Notes: a model not told the origin generated them from the sequence alone. A stretch of 64,000 nt of DNA from GCA-002050365 sp038235165 (GCA_038235165.1 JBBSUG010000001.1:124001-188000); one strand, 5' to 3'; counted from the stretch's first letter, positions 1 through 8,454 are shown. Translations and numbers: made by a program.

Positions 1-557
1 GCGAACGCGACGAGACCGAACCGCGAAATTCTGCCGTAAGTCGGCTTTAGACCGACAATCCCGCAGAACGAAGCCGGCTGGCGCACCGAACCGCCGGTTT
101 CCGAACCGAGTGCGGCACGAACCACGCCGGAGGCGACTGCCACCGCCGAACCGCCCGAACTTCCGCCCGGAACGCGGGTCGTGTCCCACGGATTTTTGAC
201 CGCGCCGAAAGCCGAATTTTCGTTGGAAGAACCCATCGCAAATTCGTCCATATTCGTTTTGCCGACAATCACCGCCCCTGCATCAATAAGTTTCTCGACC
301 GCCGCCGCATTATACTGCGGTTTATAATTTCCCAAAATGCGCGAACCGCACGAAGTCTGCGTCCAACTGGTGCAGATATTATCTTTAACGGCGATTGCAA
401 AACCGTGCAGAGACTGATTTTCGACCGAATTATTTTCTAATTCTTCTGCGCGCTTGATCGCATATTCACGTTCAATCGTTAGGAAGGAATTCAGTGTTCC
501 GTTGAGTTTTTCCGCGCTTTCGACAGTTTTTTCGATTCTTGATTTTATTTCGCTCAT
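1..557 (-). CDS. gatA: Asp/Glu-tRNA amidotransferase subunit A, N-terminal part (cut by window edge)
   Basis: Subunit A of the GatCAB complex, which releases ammonia from glutamine and passes it on to amidate Glu-tRNA(Gln) or Asp-tRNA(Asn). Reading the minus strand from the ATG at 557 gives an amidase-signature protein with the catalytic lysine motif AVKDN near residue 54 and the serine motif GGSSGGSAVAVASG further on; the reading frame stays open to position 1, so the C-terminal two thirds lie outside the window. The start is fixed by an ATGA overlap with the stop of the preceding small exported protein, so the two are translationally coupled. gatC lies one gene upstream. Confidence 0.95.
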   Translation of the reverse strand, partial: MSEIKSRIEKTVESAEKLNGTLNSFLTIEREYAIKRAEELENNSVENQSLHGFAIAVKDNICTSWTQTSCGSRILGNYKPQYNAAAVEKLIDAGAVIVGKTNMDEFAMGSSNENSAFGAVKNPWDTTRVPGGSSGGSAVAVASGVVRAALGSETGGSVRQPASFCGIVGLKPTYGRISRFGLVAF

Positions 558-1021
558 TGTTTCATTTCTACTTTGTTGACGAGCCAGTTATCATTTTGTT
601 TGACGACTTCGACGCGAACTTCTTTTTGTTCACTTCGTGTCTCCGATTTCCAAAAAAGCACGACCTGTATGTTAACTTTTTTACCCGGTTCAACGGTTTC
701 ACAGTCGCCGAGACGAAAAGCCTTCGGGTAATCGTCGGTCGCGGTAAAATAATCAATTGCGCTCTCCGGCTGGCTTTCCAACTGTTGTTTTAATTCATTG
801 GTCAGATATTTTTCGCGCTGTTTTAAGTTCACTTTCGTAAATTTCATGTCGTTGCCAAAATGATACGAATAAAGTTCCTTAGCCGTATTTTGCGCCTCGA
901 TACATTCGGGCGACTGCAAATTTGGAACGCTGCAATTCATTTGACACAAGAATATGAGCAGCATAAAGCCGAAAATCACACTTTGCAGCTTTGAAGTATT
1001 AAATTTTAGATTTGAACTCAT
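554..1021 (-). CDS. Small exported protein between gatC and gatA (DUF3828-like, uncertain)
   Basis: A 155-residue protein with a hydrophobic N-terminal segment (about residues 14-26) followed by a cysteine at residue 30. This suggests export and perhaps lipid attachment, although the lipobox (QMNC) is poor. The rest is a small soluble domain with three further cysteines or aromatic clusters that resembles DUF3828-type lipoproteins in pattern; I cannot confirm this. It sits between gatC and gatA with ATGA overlaps on both sides, so all three are read as one coupled message. An exported protein has no evident role in tRNA amidation, so it may be a passenger inserted between the two subunit genes. 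Confidence 0.8.
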   Translation of the reverse strand: MSSNLKFNTSKLQSVIFGFMLLIFLCQMNCSVPNLQSPECIEAQNTAKELYSYHFGNDMKFTKVNLKQREKYLTNELKQQLESQPESAIDYFTATDDYPKAFRLGDCETVEPGKKVNIQVVLFWKSETRSEQKEVRVEVVKQNDNWLVNKVEMKQ

Positions 1022-1299
1022 AATACTTTCGGAACGCGAAAATGTCCGTCGGAAGTCGCCGGTGCCTGATCGAGCGCGAGTTTTTGTCCGAGTGATTGGT
1101 GCGGAACGTCTTCGCGCAGTGTGTCGGTCGCTTCGCCTTCGAGCGTTAAACCGCCGATTGCCGGGTCGATATTCTCCGTGTCGAGTTCGTTCAACTGCTC
1201 GACGTATTCGACGATGCTCGCCATTTGCGGCGCGTACAGCGCAACTTCTTCATTGGTAATTTCGAGATGCGCCAACGCTGCTATTTTTCTTATATCCAT
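1018..1299 (-). CDS. gatC: Asp/Glu-tRNA amidotransferase subunit C
   Basis: GatC, the small subunit that wraps around and stabilises GatA in the GatCAB transamidase. It has 93 residues, normal for the family, and shows the family pattern: an N-terminal helix with IAALAHLEI, a second helix ending near VEQLNELDT, and the conserved late segment LREDVPHQSL leading to a C-terminal FRVPKVL. It is downstream of the dciA-like gene by 27 bases, and its TGA overlaps the ATG of the next gene. Confidence 0.96.
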   Translation of the reverse strand: MDIRKIAALAHLEITNEEVALYAPQMASIVEYVEQLNELDTENIDPAIGGLTLEGEATDTLREDVPHQSLGQKLALDQAPATSDGHFRVPKVL

Positions 1300-1326
1300 T
1301 ACTATTTCAATCCTTCGAACAATCCT

Positions 1327-1812
1327 TTATTCCGACCGTTTCTTCAGCCTTTCTTTTCGCGCCAAACAACTTCCCGCCGCCAGTAAAAATTGATAGCGCA
1401 AATTATCGTCTTTGATGGCATCTGCCGAATGCCGGAGTTTCGGTGTAACTTTCTCGAGCGCAATTTCCGCTAATTGTTCATTGGTAAATTTCGAGTTTCG
1501 CTTGTCGTCATTTTCCCGCACAACTGTTTCCTCATCAATTCTGAATTCGATAAACGTGACGATTGCCTGACCGAGAACGGAGTTAATTTTAAAGATCATC
1601 TGTCCGCTCAACAATTCGAGATGCCGCTTCCACATATTATCTCTAACGGCGACGATCAAATGTTTGTTGAACAGGCGAAACGGAACGGCGTGTTTTAGCA
1701 GAGATTGTCCGGCGATTTTGCGCCACGCCGCCAGCGTGACGCTTTCGCGCAATTCTTCGTTGTCATCAAACTCCTTCAGCAATTTTGGCAGTGTGCGAAA
1801 TAAGTCGTCCAT
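1327..1812 (-). CDS. DUF721 / DciA-family protein
   Basis: A 161-residue protein with a DUF721 domain in its first 100 residues (the segment around AAWRKIAGQSLLKHAVP and a following strand LIVAVRDNMWKRHLELL). DciA proteins of this family load the replicative helicase in bacteria that lack DnaC or DnaI. The C-terminal 60 residues are charged and helical. It is first in the run dciA-gatC-gatA and is divergent from maf across a 61-base AT-rich gap that must hold both promoters. The family is secure; DciA function is inferred from family membership. Confidence 0.85.
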   Translation of the reverse strand: MDDLFRTLPKLLKEFDDNEELRESVTLAAWRKIAGQSLLKHAVPFRLFNKHLIVAVRDNMWKRHLELLSGQMIFKINSVLGQAIVTFIEFRIDEETVVRENDDKRNSKFTNEQLAEIALEKVTPKLRHSADAIKDDNLRYQFLLAAGSCLARKERLKKRSE

Positions 1813-1873
1813 AAAACAATAAGCAGCAGGCTTTAAATTACCGTCATTCTACTATAAATTTAACATCAAACTT

Positions 1874-2455
1874 ATGAACTTAAAACTTCCAAAACTGATA
1901 TTGGCTTCAGGCAGCCCGCGACGGTCGGAAATTTTAACGGCAGTCGGCTGGGAATTTGAAAAACAAGTCGCCGATATTGACGAATCCGAACTCCCGAACG
2001 AAAAACCGGACGCTTACGTGCAGAGACTGGCGCGCGAAAAAGCCGAAGCGGTCGCTGTCAATTACAGTGACGCGCTTGTTTTGGGTGCGGATACGATTGT
2101 CGTCATTGACGATAAAATTATCGGCAAACCGAAGGATTTCGACGACGCGAAAAGAATGCTCGAAATGCTGTCGGATAAATGGCACGCAGTTCTGACCGGC
2201 ATCGCCGTCGTTAAAATATCCGAAAACGACCGGCAGATAAAAAGCGGTCTGCAAAAAACGCGGGTGAAATTCGCCAAACTCTCCGGCGCGGAAGTCGAAT
2301 ATTTGGTTGAAAACGGCGAACCGCTCGACAAAGCCGGCGCGTATGCGGTGCAGGCGCAAGCCGCGCTGTTTATTGAAGAAATTGAAGGCGATTACTGGAA
2401 CGTCGTCGGTCTGCCCGTTAATTTAGTTTATCAGACAGTCATTTCCTTCAAGTAA
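1874..2455 (+). CDS. maf: Maf-family nucleoside triphosphate pyrophosphatase
   Basis: A 193-residue Maf/HAM1-fold pyrophosphatase that hydrolyses non-canonical or methylated nucleotides (dTTP/UTP class is likely) to monophosphates. The signature LASGSPRRSEIL covers residues 10-21 with both conserved arginines, and the catalytic aspartate is in GADTIV at residue 73, followed by GKPKD. The C-terminal segment GAYAVQAQAALFIEEIEGDYWNV (residues 158 on) is typical. The gene stands alone between the divergent dciA-like gene and a strong bidirectional terminator. Confidence 0.93.
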   Translation: MNLKLPKLILASGSPRRSEILTAVGWEFEKQVADIDESELPNEKPDAYVQRLAREKAEAVAVNYSDALVLGADTIVVIDDKIIGKPKDFDDAKRMLEMLSDKWHAVLTGIAVVKISENDRQIKSGLQKTRVKFAKLSGAEVEYLVENGEPLDKAGAYAVQAQAALFIEEIEGDYWNVVGLPVNLVYQTVISFK

Positions 2456-2458
2456 AAA

Positions 2459-2493
2459 GCGGCGTGACGTTTTAATCCGTCGCGCCGCTTTTT
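2459..2493. terminator. Bidirectional intrinsic terminator between maf and the redoxin-like gene
   Basis: An 11-base stem (2459-2469 with 2478-2488, one mismatch) with an 8-base loop. It is preceded by five A and followed by five T, so it can stop transcription from both convergent genes. Confidence 0.88.
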
Positions 2494-2512
2494 AATAAAT
2501 TTCCTGAAAAAT

Positions 2513-3025
2513 TTACAAAATCTTATCAACTTCCTGTGAAATTCTGGCGGAAATATCATTTTTCGGGTCAGCATCAATACCGCCGAAAGTGCTTGCCACT
2601 TTGCCGGTTCTGTCCAACACTACAAATGATGGCAGCTGATCAATATTAAATTTTTTCAACGAAACCGCGCCGTCCGAGTCGCGCAGAATCGAAACGGTTA
2701 ATTTGTTGGTGTCGGCAAATTTGCGAAGGTCTTCGTCGCTCGCATAATTTTTGGATTTCGGTGAAGAAGAATCAGCGGAGATAAAATAAAACATCACATC
2801 TTTTCCGGCGTATTTTTTGGACAATTTATTGATGTAGATCGCCTGCTGATTGGAAAGCGGCAGCCATTGTGCGCCGATTGCCAGCACGACGATTTTGCCT
2901 TTTTGCGCTTCCAAATCAATTTTTTGCCCGTCAATTGATGTAAAGCTGATGCTTTGCGCCGAAGCCATCACCGAGAACGCGAAAACAAAAGTTAGTGTCG
3001 CTAAAAATAGTTTGATGTTTTTCAT
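2513..3025 (-). CDS. Exported TlpA/AhpC-like thioredoxin-fold protein lacking active-site cysteines
   Basis: A 170-residue protein with a clear signal peptide (cleavage after ASA near residue 23) and a redoxin/TlpA domain: IDGQKIDLEAQKGKIVVLAI, a later helix-strand unit, and the cis-proline segment QLPSFVVLDRTG. Where TlpA/ResA proteins carry WCxxC, this one reads W54-L-P-L-S58, and the whole protein has no cysteine. It therefore cannot be a dithiol redox enzyme; a structural or binding role in the periplasm is inferred. It lies downstream of panC in the same direction with a 58-base gap. Confidence 0.85.
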   Translation of the reverse strand: MKNIKLFLATLTFVFAFSVMASAQSISFTSIDGQKIDLEAQKGKIVVLAIGAQWLPLSNQQAIYINKLSKKYAGKDVMFYFISADSSSPKSKNYASDEDLRKFADTNKLTVSILRDSDGAVSLKKFNIDQLPSFVVLDRTGKVASTFGGIDADPKNDISARISQEVDKIL

Positions 3026-3083
3026 AATTTTTCCTTGCCGAAATTTGGCAATTCAATAATTTAGATGCAATTTTGAGAACAAT

Positions 3084-3938
3084 TTACTGTCTGAAATTGA
3101 GAACCGCGTTATCAATCAGCCGAACTTTCCCGAACTGAACGGCGACCGCAATCAAAACGGGATTTTCGCCGACTTTTTCAATCGGTGCAAGCGTTTCATT
3201 ATCAACGACGGCAATGTAATCAATCTGCGCGAGCGGTTCGCTCTGAATCGTTTGGCGCACATTTTCAACGATCCGCGCAGCATTTCGTTCGCCGCTGCCG
3301 ACCAGCAGTTTGGCTTCGCGCAGGGCTTTGTAAATGATTGAGGCTTTTTGTCTTCCTTCGTCGCTCAAAAGGACGTTGCGCGACGACATCGCCAATCCCG
3401 ATTCTTCGCGGACAATCGGTACGGTGATAACTTCCGTGTCAAAACCCAAATCCCGCGTCAGTCGTTTGATGACGGCGACCTGCTGCGCGTCTTTCTGACC
3501 GAAGAACGCGAAGTCCGGGCGAATCGTGTTAAAAAAAATCGTCACGACCGTCGCCACGCCGCGAAAATGTCCGGGACGCGACGCGCCTTCCAACGATTCG
3601 GTCAATCCTTCAATGTAAACGTAAGTCGAAAATCTGGCACCGTAAATTTCCGACGAGTCGGGAGCGAAAATATAATCAACCTGATATTGACTGAGCAGCG
3701 CGGCATCGGCGGTCAAATCGCGCGGATATTTATTAAAATCATTCTGTTCGTTAAACTGCGCCGGATTGACAAAGATTGAAACGATCACGATGTCGGACAT
3801 CTGCCGCGCCTGATTGACGAGCGCGAGATGTCCTTCGTGAAGTGCGCCCATCGTCGGCACAAATCCGATTGTTTTATTTTCGCGCCGCAGTTTTCGCGCC
3901 AGCGACGACATTCTTTGACGGCGATTAATTATTTCCAT
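3084..3938 (-). CDS. panC: Pantothenate synthetase
   Basis: Joins pantoate and beta-alanine using ATP, the last step of pantothenate synthesis, in the cytoplasm. It has 284 residues, normal length. The nucleotide-binding signature VPTMGALHEGH (residues 27-37, HxGH at 34-37) is intact, followed by SIFVNPAQFNEQNDFNKYPR and the late motif SSRNVLLS. It follows panB by 6 bases, so the two form an operon, with folK upstream of panB. Confidence 0.97.
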   Translation of the reverse strand: MEIINRRQRMSSLARKLRRENKTIGFVPTMGALHEGHLALVNQARQMSDIVIVSIFVNPAQFNEQNDFNKYPRDLTADAALLSQYQVDYIFAPDSSEIYGARFSTYVYIEGLTESLEGASRPGHFRGVATVVTIFFNTIRPDFAFFGQKDAQQVAVIKRLTRDLGFDTEVITVPIVREESGLAMSSRNVLLSDEGRQKASIIYKALREAKLLVGSGERNAARIVENVRQTIQSEPLAQIDYIAVVDNETLAPIEKVGENPVLIAVAVQFGKVRLIDNAVLNFRQ

Positions 3939-3944
3939 TATTGT

Positions 3945-4814
3945 TTAAATTTCGGGTTTTTCAAGCTCTTTCATATCAAAATCCTTCGGCAAACCGTAGG
4001 ATTCTTGATCGCTCGGATAATTGTCGTTTTTCACGTCTTCCATCCAACTGGTAATCGCTTCGGTCATCACTTCGCGGATATTGGCGTAAGGGCGAACGAA
4101 TCGCGGCAGTCTGCCGAAACTCATCCCGATCATATCGTGCGTCACGAGAACCTGGATGTCGCAGTCGGTTCCCGCGCCGATGCCGACGGTCGGAATTGAT
4201 AAACTTTCGGTGACGATTTTGGCGATTTCGCGCGGGACGAGTTCCAGCACAATCGCAAATGCGCCCGCTTCTTCCAATCGCCGCGCATCTTCAATCAACC
4301 GCCGCGCATCTTCGGTAGTTTTGCCCTGCACTGCGTAGCCGCCGAGTTTATGAACCGATTGCGGCGTTAAACCGATGTGTCCCATCACCGGAATTTCTTC
4401 GTCAACCAATCTTTTGACGAGTTCGACACGGCTGCGTCCGCCTTCTAGTTTAACGGCTTCCGCGCCGCCCTCTTTCATCAATTTGAGAGCGTTTCGTACA
4501 CTTTCGTCGGCATTGATATGGTATGTTCCGTAGGGCATATCAGCAACTAACAATGCGCGGCTGGCACCGCGTTTGACTGCTTTTAAGGCTGACAGAATTT
4601 CATCTAAAGTGACGGGAATCGTATTTCCGTAACCGTGAATGACGTTGCCGATGCTGTCGCCGACCAAAATAATATCCACGCCCGCTTCATCAACTATTCG
4701 CGCAGTCGGATAATCATACGCGGTTAAACAAACGAGTTTTTCGCCTTTTTCCTTTGCCGCCTTCAACGCGGGAACGTAAACTTTTTCGGGTTTATCGGGT
4801 TTTAAGTATGCCAT
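3945..4814 (-). CDS. panB: 3-methyl-2-oxobutanoate hydroxymethyltransferase
   Basis: First committed step to pantoate: transfers a hydroxymethyl group from methylene-tetrahydrofolate to alpha-ketoisovalerate. The 289-residue protein has the family motifs LTAYDYPTARI, the metal-binding aspartate in VGDSIGNV (residue 53), VADMPYGTYH, and GHIGLTPQSVHKLGGY. The C-terminal extension after the barrel (residues 265-289) is slightly long and acidic. It is operonic with panC; the neighbouring folK makes a folate precursor, which fits the folate-derived one-carbon donor of PanB. Confidence 0.97.
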   Translation of the reverse strand: MAYLKPDKPEKVYVPALKAAKEKGEKLVCLTAYDYPTARIVDEAGVDIILVGDSIGNVIHGYGNTIPVTLDEILSALKAVKRGASRALLVADMPYGTYHINADESVRNALKLMKEGGAEAVKLEGGRSRVELVKRLVDEEIPVMGHIGLTPQSVHKLGGYAVQGKTTEDARRLIEDARRLEEAGAFAIVLELVPREIAKIVTESLSIPTVGIGAGTDCDIQVLVTHDMIGMSFGRLPRFVRPYANIREVMTEAITSWMEDVKNDNYPSDQESYGLPKDFDMKELEKPEI

Positions 4815-4815
4815 A

Positions 4816-4940
4816 TTTTTAGTCTGAGAAGTCTGGGAAGTCTGGGAAGTCTAGGAAGTCTAGGAAGTCTGGGAAGTATGTTTTCCGCTCAATCTTTCTT
4901 CGCGACTTTCCAGACTTTCCAAATTTCCTAGATTCGGACT
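4816..4940. repeat. Tandem and inverted AAGTCTGGG repeat running into the folK 3' end
   Basis: Six tandem copies of a 10-base unit close to GGGAAGTCTG cover 4820-4877. At 4908-4937 the inverse pattern appears (GACTTTCC, AGACTTTCC, ATTTCCTAG), so the whole stretch can fold back on itself. The repeat begins in the folK-panB gap and supplies the last codons of folK. A related element lies at 20600-20722. Confidence 0.75.
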
Positions 4941-5432
4941 CCATCGTTCTACTTTCGATTTGTCGTCAACTTTTTCCAATAATTCCTGTATCGTCGTTGC
5001 CGTAGCCGGGTGGACGAGATGCGGGGCGATCTCAGCCAGCGGCGCGAGAACGAAACGACGTTCGTGCAGACGCGGGTGCGGAATCGTCAAAAATTCCGTT
5101 TTGTATTCGACATCTCCGAACAGCAGCAAATCGAGATCAACCGTCCGCGGTTTTTTCAAATTTTTATCACGCCGCCCGAGCAGGTATTCGATCCGCAGCA
5201 TTCGCGCCATCATCTGGGACGGGGAAACGCCGGACACACGAATTTCGGCGACCATATTCAAATACGGCGCGTGGTCTTCGACTTCGACTGCTTCGGTTTC
5301 GTAAACGGCGGACAGTTTGAAAACGAGAAAACTCGCTTCGAGCAAGCCCCGCACGGCGAGCAAAAGATTGCCCGCTCTGTCGCCCAAATTCGAGCCGAGA
5401 CCGATATATGCTGTGATGACTTCGGTTTCCAC
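4860..5432 (-). CDS. folK: 2-amino-4-hydroxy-6-hydroxymethyldihydropteridine diphosphokinase
   Basis: HPPK transfers pyrophosphate from ATP to hydroxymethyl-dihydropterin in folate synthesis. The N-terminal motif YIGLGSNLGDR (residues 9-19), the ATP and metal segment RTVDLDLLLFGD (about residues 97-108) and the following IPHPRLHERRFVLAPLAEI are all present. The enzyme normally ends about 30 residues earlier: the tail beyond residue 160, rich in S, L, E and R, is encoded by a short repeat of the AAGTCTGG family and is probably not functional. First gene of the folK-panB-panC run. Confidence 0.95.
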   Translation of the reverse strand: METEVITAYIGLGSNLGDRAGNLLLAVRGLLEASFLVFKLSAVYETEAVEVEDHAPYLNMVAEIRVSGVSPSQMMARMLRIEYLLGRRDKNLKKPRTVDLDLLLFGDVEYKTEFLTIPHPRLHERRFVLAPLAEIAPHLVHPATATTIQELLEKVDDKSKVERWSPNLGNLESLESREERLSGKHTSQTS

Positions 5433-5643
5433 TTATTAAAATTTTGATAGATTAAACGAAATAAGTTTGCGAAAAAAAACGTCAAAGCGCAAACCTGATT
5501 TGGTATTTTACACTTTCTTTTACTTTTGTGCAGTGAAATGTTGTAATAGAAGTGTTTGAAATTCCAGTAATGAGTTTTACATAAAACCCATTCGGGCGGA
5601 ATAATGCGTGTTCCGTCCTGACAAAAATCACACGCCGAAACGG

Positions 5644-6936
5644 ATGCCACGAAGAAAATTTCGCAACAGCCAGCGGTTTGAATCACCCAATGATCGTTCT
5701 TTTCAGGAATATATTACCAACCAGCCCGCGCCTCAAAGTTCGCGGTCGGAACTTCTGCGGTTGATTCGCGGCGGCGAAGACACTTATCTCGAACTCAAAG
5801 TAAAACTTTCCAATTCCGATAAAATAGCCAAAGGAATAGTCGCGCTCGCCAATACGGACGGCGGCACGATGATTTTCGGCGTGACCGACCAACTGCGAAT
5901 CGAAGGGGTCAGAGATGCGGATAATGTGCAGGCGGAACTGGCGCGAATTTGCCGCGAGGAAATCTATCCGCCGGTTCTGCCGCTGCTCGACTGTATTTCC
6001 TTCGACAACGGCAGGCGTATCGTCGCGCTCGACATCGAAGGCAAACGCCGCCCGTACCGCACGCGCGACGGCAGATTTTACCTGCGTTTCGGCTCGGAAA
6101 AAAGGGAAGTCGCCCGCGAGGAATTATCAATTTGGCTCAATGAAATTCGTCCGCTCGTCTATGAAAACATTCCTTTGCAGGATGTCCGCGAAGATGATTT
6201 TGACGACGCTCTGTTGTGGAGTTTCGCCAGCGCGTTCGAAGATGAAGCAGTCAACAAAAATCTTTATCAAACCGGCGATTTTTTGAAAAAAGATTTGTTG
6301 CTCGCGGTCGGCAACGCTGAAGAATTTATGCCGACGGTCGCCGCCGTTCTGCTGTTCGGAAAAAACGAAAAGGTGGCGGAAGTTCTGCCGCAGTCAAAGT
6401 TAACGGTCGCCCGTTACAGCGGCGAAAACGGCAACGCGCAAATCGTCGAAAAAATCGAACTCGGCGGGAATTTGTTGTCGCTGTACGAATCTTCGCTCAA
6501 ATTTATTAAACGCTATTGCGATTTGTCGCGCGAAAAGCTGAAAAAGTCACCATCCAACAAAAATGCGCCGGTGCAGGCGCGGCGCAGCTATCACATTTTT
6601 TCCGTGTTGGAAGCAGTAGCAAACGCTTTGATTCACCGCGATTTGGCACTGCGCGATGTTCCGACGCGCATTTTGATTTACGATAACGCCATCGAAATAA
6701 TCAATCCGCGCCGCACCAACGGTTTCGTGCCGCCCGCTTCAAAAGCGATTCGCTACGGCATCACGCAGCGGCTCAACCCGCAACTTGCCGCCGTTTTTAC
6801 AAAACGCGAATACGGTACCAATGTTCCGAAAGGCGGTTTGCCGATGCTGCTCCGCCAATCGCGTCTTTTTTCCGGTCAGCGAGTCGAACTTTATACTTCA
6901 AATGACGAATTTAAGTTGAAAATTTACGGAATTTGA
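5644..6936 (+). CDS. AlbA_2 / Schlafen-type ATP-binding protein
   Basis: A 430-residue protein from the ATG at 5644; a GTG at 5608 would add 12 residues but has no clear ribosome site. An AlbA_2 domain (residues about 35-150: DTYLELKVKL, ALANTDGGTMIFGVTD, RFYLRFGSEKREV) is followed by a linker and a C-terminal HATPase_c_4-like region with EAVANALIHRDL and IEIINPRR. Such proteins occur as nucleic-acid-associated regulators or as parts of defence loci; here there are no defence neighbours, so the role is unknown. Transcribed away from folK and closed by a long hairpin terminator. Confidence 0.85.
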   Translation: MPRRKFRNSQRFESPNDRSFQEYITNQPAPQSSRSELLRLIRGGEDTYLELKVKLSNSDKIAKGIVALANTDGGTMIFGVTDQLRIEGVRDADNVQAELARICREEIYPPVLPLLDCISFDNGRRIVALDIEGKRRPYRTRDGRFYLRFGSEKREVAREELSIWLNEIRPLVYENIPLQDVREDDFDDALLWSFASAFEDEAVNKNLYQTGDFLKKDLLLAVGNAEEFMPTVAAVLLFGKNEKVAEVLPQSKLTVARYSGENGNAQIVEKIELGGNLLSLYESSLKFIKRYCDLSREKLKKSPSNKNAPVQARRSYHIFSVLEAVANALIHRDLALRDVPTRILIYDNAIEIINPRRTNGFVPPASKAIRYGITQRLNPQLAAVFTKREYGTNVPKGGLPMLLRQSRLFSGQRVELYTSNDEFKLKIYGI

Positions 6937-6946
6937 TGGCATAACA

Positions 6947-7003
6947 GTTTAAAAGTGAAAAAGGCGGCTTGAACCTGTTCAGCCGCCCTTTTCACTTTTA
7001 AAC
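6947..7003. terminator. Long bidirectional terminator hairpin
   Basis: Stem of about 26 base pairs (GTTTAAAAGTGAAAA.GGCGGCT with its complement) around the loop at 6971-6980. It lies between two convergent genes and has AT-rich flanks on both sides. Confidence 0.85.
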
Positions 7004-7014
7004 CGTTACGCTTT

Positions 7015-8271
7015 TTACTTTTTATCTTCCTTCGGAGTCATATAAAAAGGACGATGCTGAACGACGTATTGTTTATCGTCGTACACGCCGTCACCGTTGA
7101 CATCAACTTTGACTTCGATTTTGTTCTTTTTACCGGGTTCGCGCTTTTCGCCGGCATCGTAGGCGAGACTGTATTGATTACGCAAAAGAGCGTTGATAGA
7201 TTGGAGATAACCCGGCAATTCTCCCTCAAAAGTCATCGGGTAGTGCATTCCGCCGGATTCTTTGGCGAAGGTGTTCATCGCGTTTTGCGCCTGTAAAAAC
7301 GTCAATCTTCCCGGCATTCCGTTGATCCCGTCGGTGGCGGAAAGCTGGCTTTCGTATTTTTTGAAAAATAGGTTTCCGGTGCTGATAATATAAATCGGGA
7401 TGCCGGAGTTTTGAATGACTTTTCGCACTTCGTCATAGTTGGTTCTACTGAAAGTGTCAATGCCGGACGCGACTAGAATAATGGCGCGGCGTTTCGCCTG
7501 CACGTTGACCATTCCGCCGTATTGAGCGGATGATTCTTTGGAATCTTCCAAAACAACCGAGTCGCCTTTCCCGCCGACGAGCGCGAATTTGATCGCATCG
7601 AACAAATTATTTTCCCGGAAAGCCGGACTGTTGCGAAGCAGAATATCCACAGTTTGGCGCAGACGATTCGGGTCGTTGGTAAAATCCGTAATCGGTGTCG
7701 GGCGAATATCAAAAGCGATGACCGAGGCGTAATCATCGGGAGCTTTAATAAATTTGGAAAGAAAATAAGCGACCGGGCGGACGACTTCGAGTTTTCCCGC
7801 GCTAAATCCGCCGTCATAACCGAAAAGTTCCGACCATTTGCTGTATTCGACGACCAGCGTCACCGTGATCGGTGCTTCAGGCGTGGCGAAATTTGTTACT
7901 TCCTGTTTCACACCGTTTTCAAAGATCGCAAAATTTTCTTTTTTCAGTCCGGTAATGATTTGTCCTGACTTTTTGTTATAAACGACCGCATCAACATTGA
8001 CGACGTTGGTTTTGATTTTAACAACTTCATCGCTGATGACAGCATTTTTTTCTTCTTCCTTCTGCCTTTCGATTTCCTTTTCTCTTTCCTGTTCCTTCTT
8101 TAACTCTTCCTCGGTTTTCGGAATAGGACGATCATTCTTTTTTTGATTGCCTGCGGGCGTGACCGGTTTTTGCGGACGCGACTGTGCCGATACAAAAATG
8201 TTGAATGCGAGAAAAAACACGATGGCGAGAGCTAATACTGCCGGAAAACGAAATGATCGAACGGTTTTCAT
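7015..8271 (-). CDS. Exported VWA protein (VWFA-related Acidobacterial domain)
   Basis: A 418-residue secreted or periplasmic protein: signal peptide to about residue 30 (FVSAQ), then a lysine/glutamate-rich linker (residues 50-78) and a von Willebrand A domain of the type expanded in Acidobacteria (VVYNKKSGQIITGLKKENFAIFENGVKQEV, then the Rossmann-like core to about residue 360). The usual metal site DxSxS is replaced by ExSxxS at residues 142-147, so metal binding is doubtful. The gene is monocistronic, downstream of the LecA-like gene with a hairpin between. Confidence 0.9.
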   Translation of the reverse strand: MKTVRSFRFPAVLALAIVFFLAFNIFVSAQSRPQKPVTPAGNQKKNDRPIPKTEEELKKEQEREKEIERQKEEEKNAVISDEVVKIKTNVVNVDAVVYNKKSGQIITGLKKENFAIFENGVKQEVTNFATPEAPITVTLVVEYSKWSELFGYDGGFSAGKLEVVRPVAYFLSKFIKAPDDYASVIAFDIRPTPITDFTNDPNRLRQTVDILLRNSPAFRENNLFDAIKFALVGGKGDSVVLEDSKESSAQYGGMVNVQAKRRAIILVASGIDTFSRTNYDEVRKVIQNSGIPIYIISTGNLFFKKYESQLSATDGINGMPGRLTFLQAQNAMNTFAKESGGMHYPMTFEGELPGYLQSINALLRNQYSLAYDAGEKREPGKKNKIEVKVDVNGDGVYDDKQYVVQHRPFYMTPKEDKK

Positions 8272-8380
8272 AAATTTGCCTCTTTAGAAATTATTTGAAC
8301 TTTAGATACAAATTGTCAGCTTTAAGTTGGAATAAATCAAGAGGAAAGTGAAAAGGTAAAAGGGAAAACATTAGGCGTAG

Positions 8381-8423
8381 AAAGAGGAAAGTTCTCTATT
8401 ATTGCCGGAGAACTTCCCTCTTT
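8381..8423 (-). terminator. Hairpin downstream of the LecA-like gene
   Basis: A 16-base inverted repeat (8381-8396 with 8408-8423, one mismatch). The best T run is on the plus-strand side, so for the minus-strand gene it is a weak intrinsic terminator or a transcript end stabiliser. Confidence 0.5.
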
Positions 8424-8454
8424 TTTGTTTTGTCTTTTGGAGTTTTGCCTTTTT

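Noticed and set aside
5608..5643. GTG start for the AlbA_2 protein
   Set aside because: No ribosome site and basic, non-conserved residues; the ATG at 5644 is a simpler choice, though not certain.
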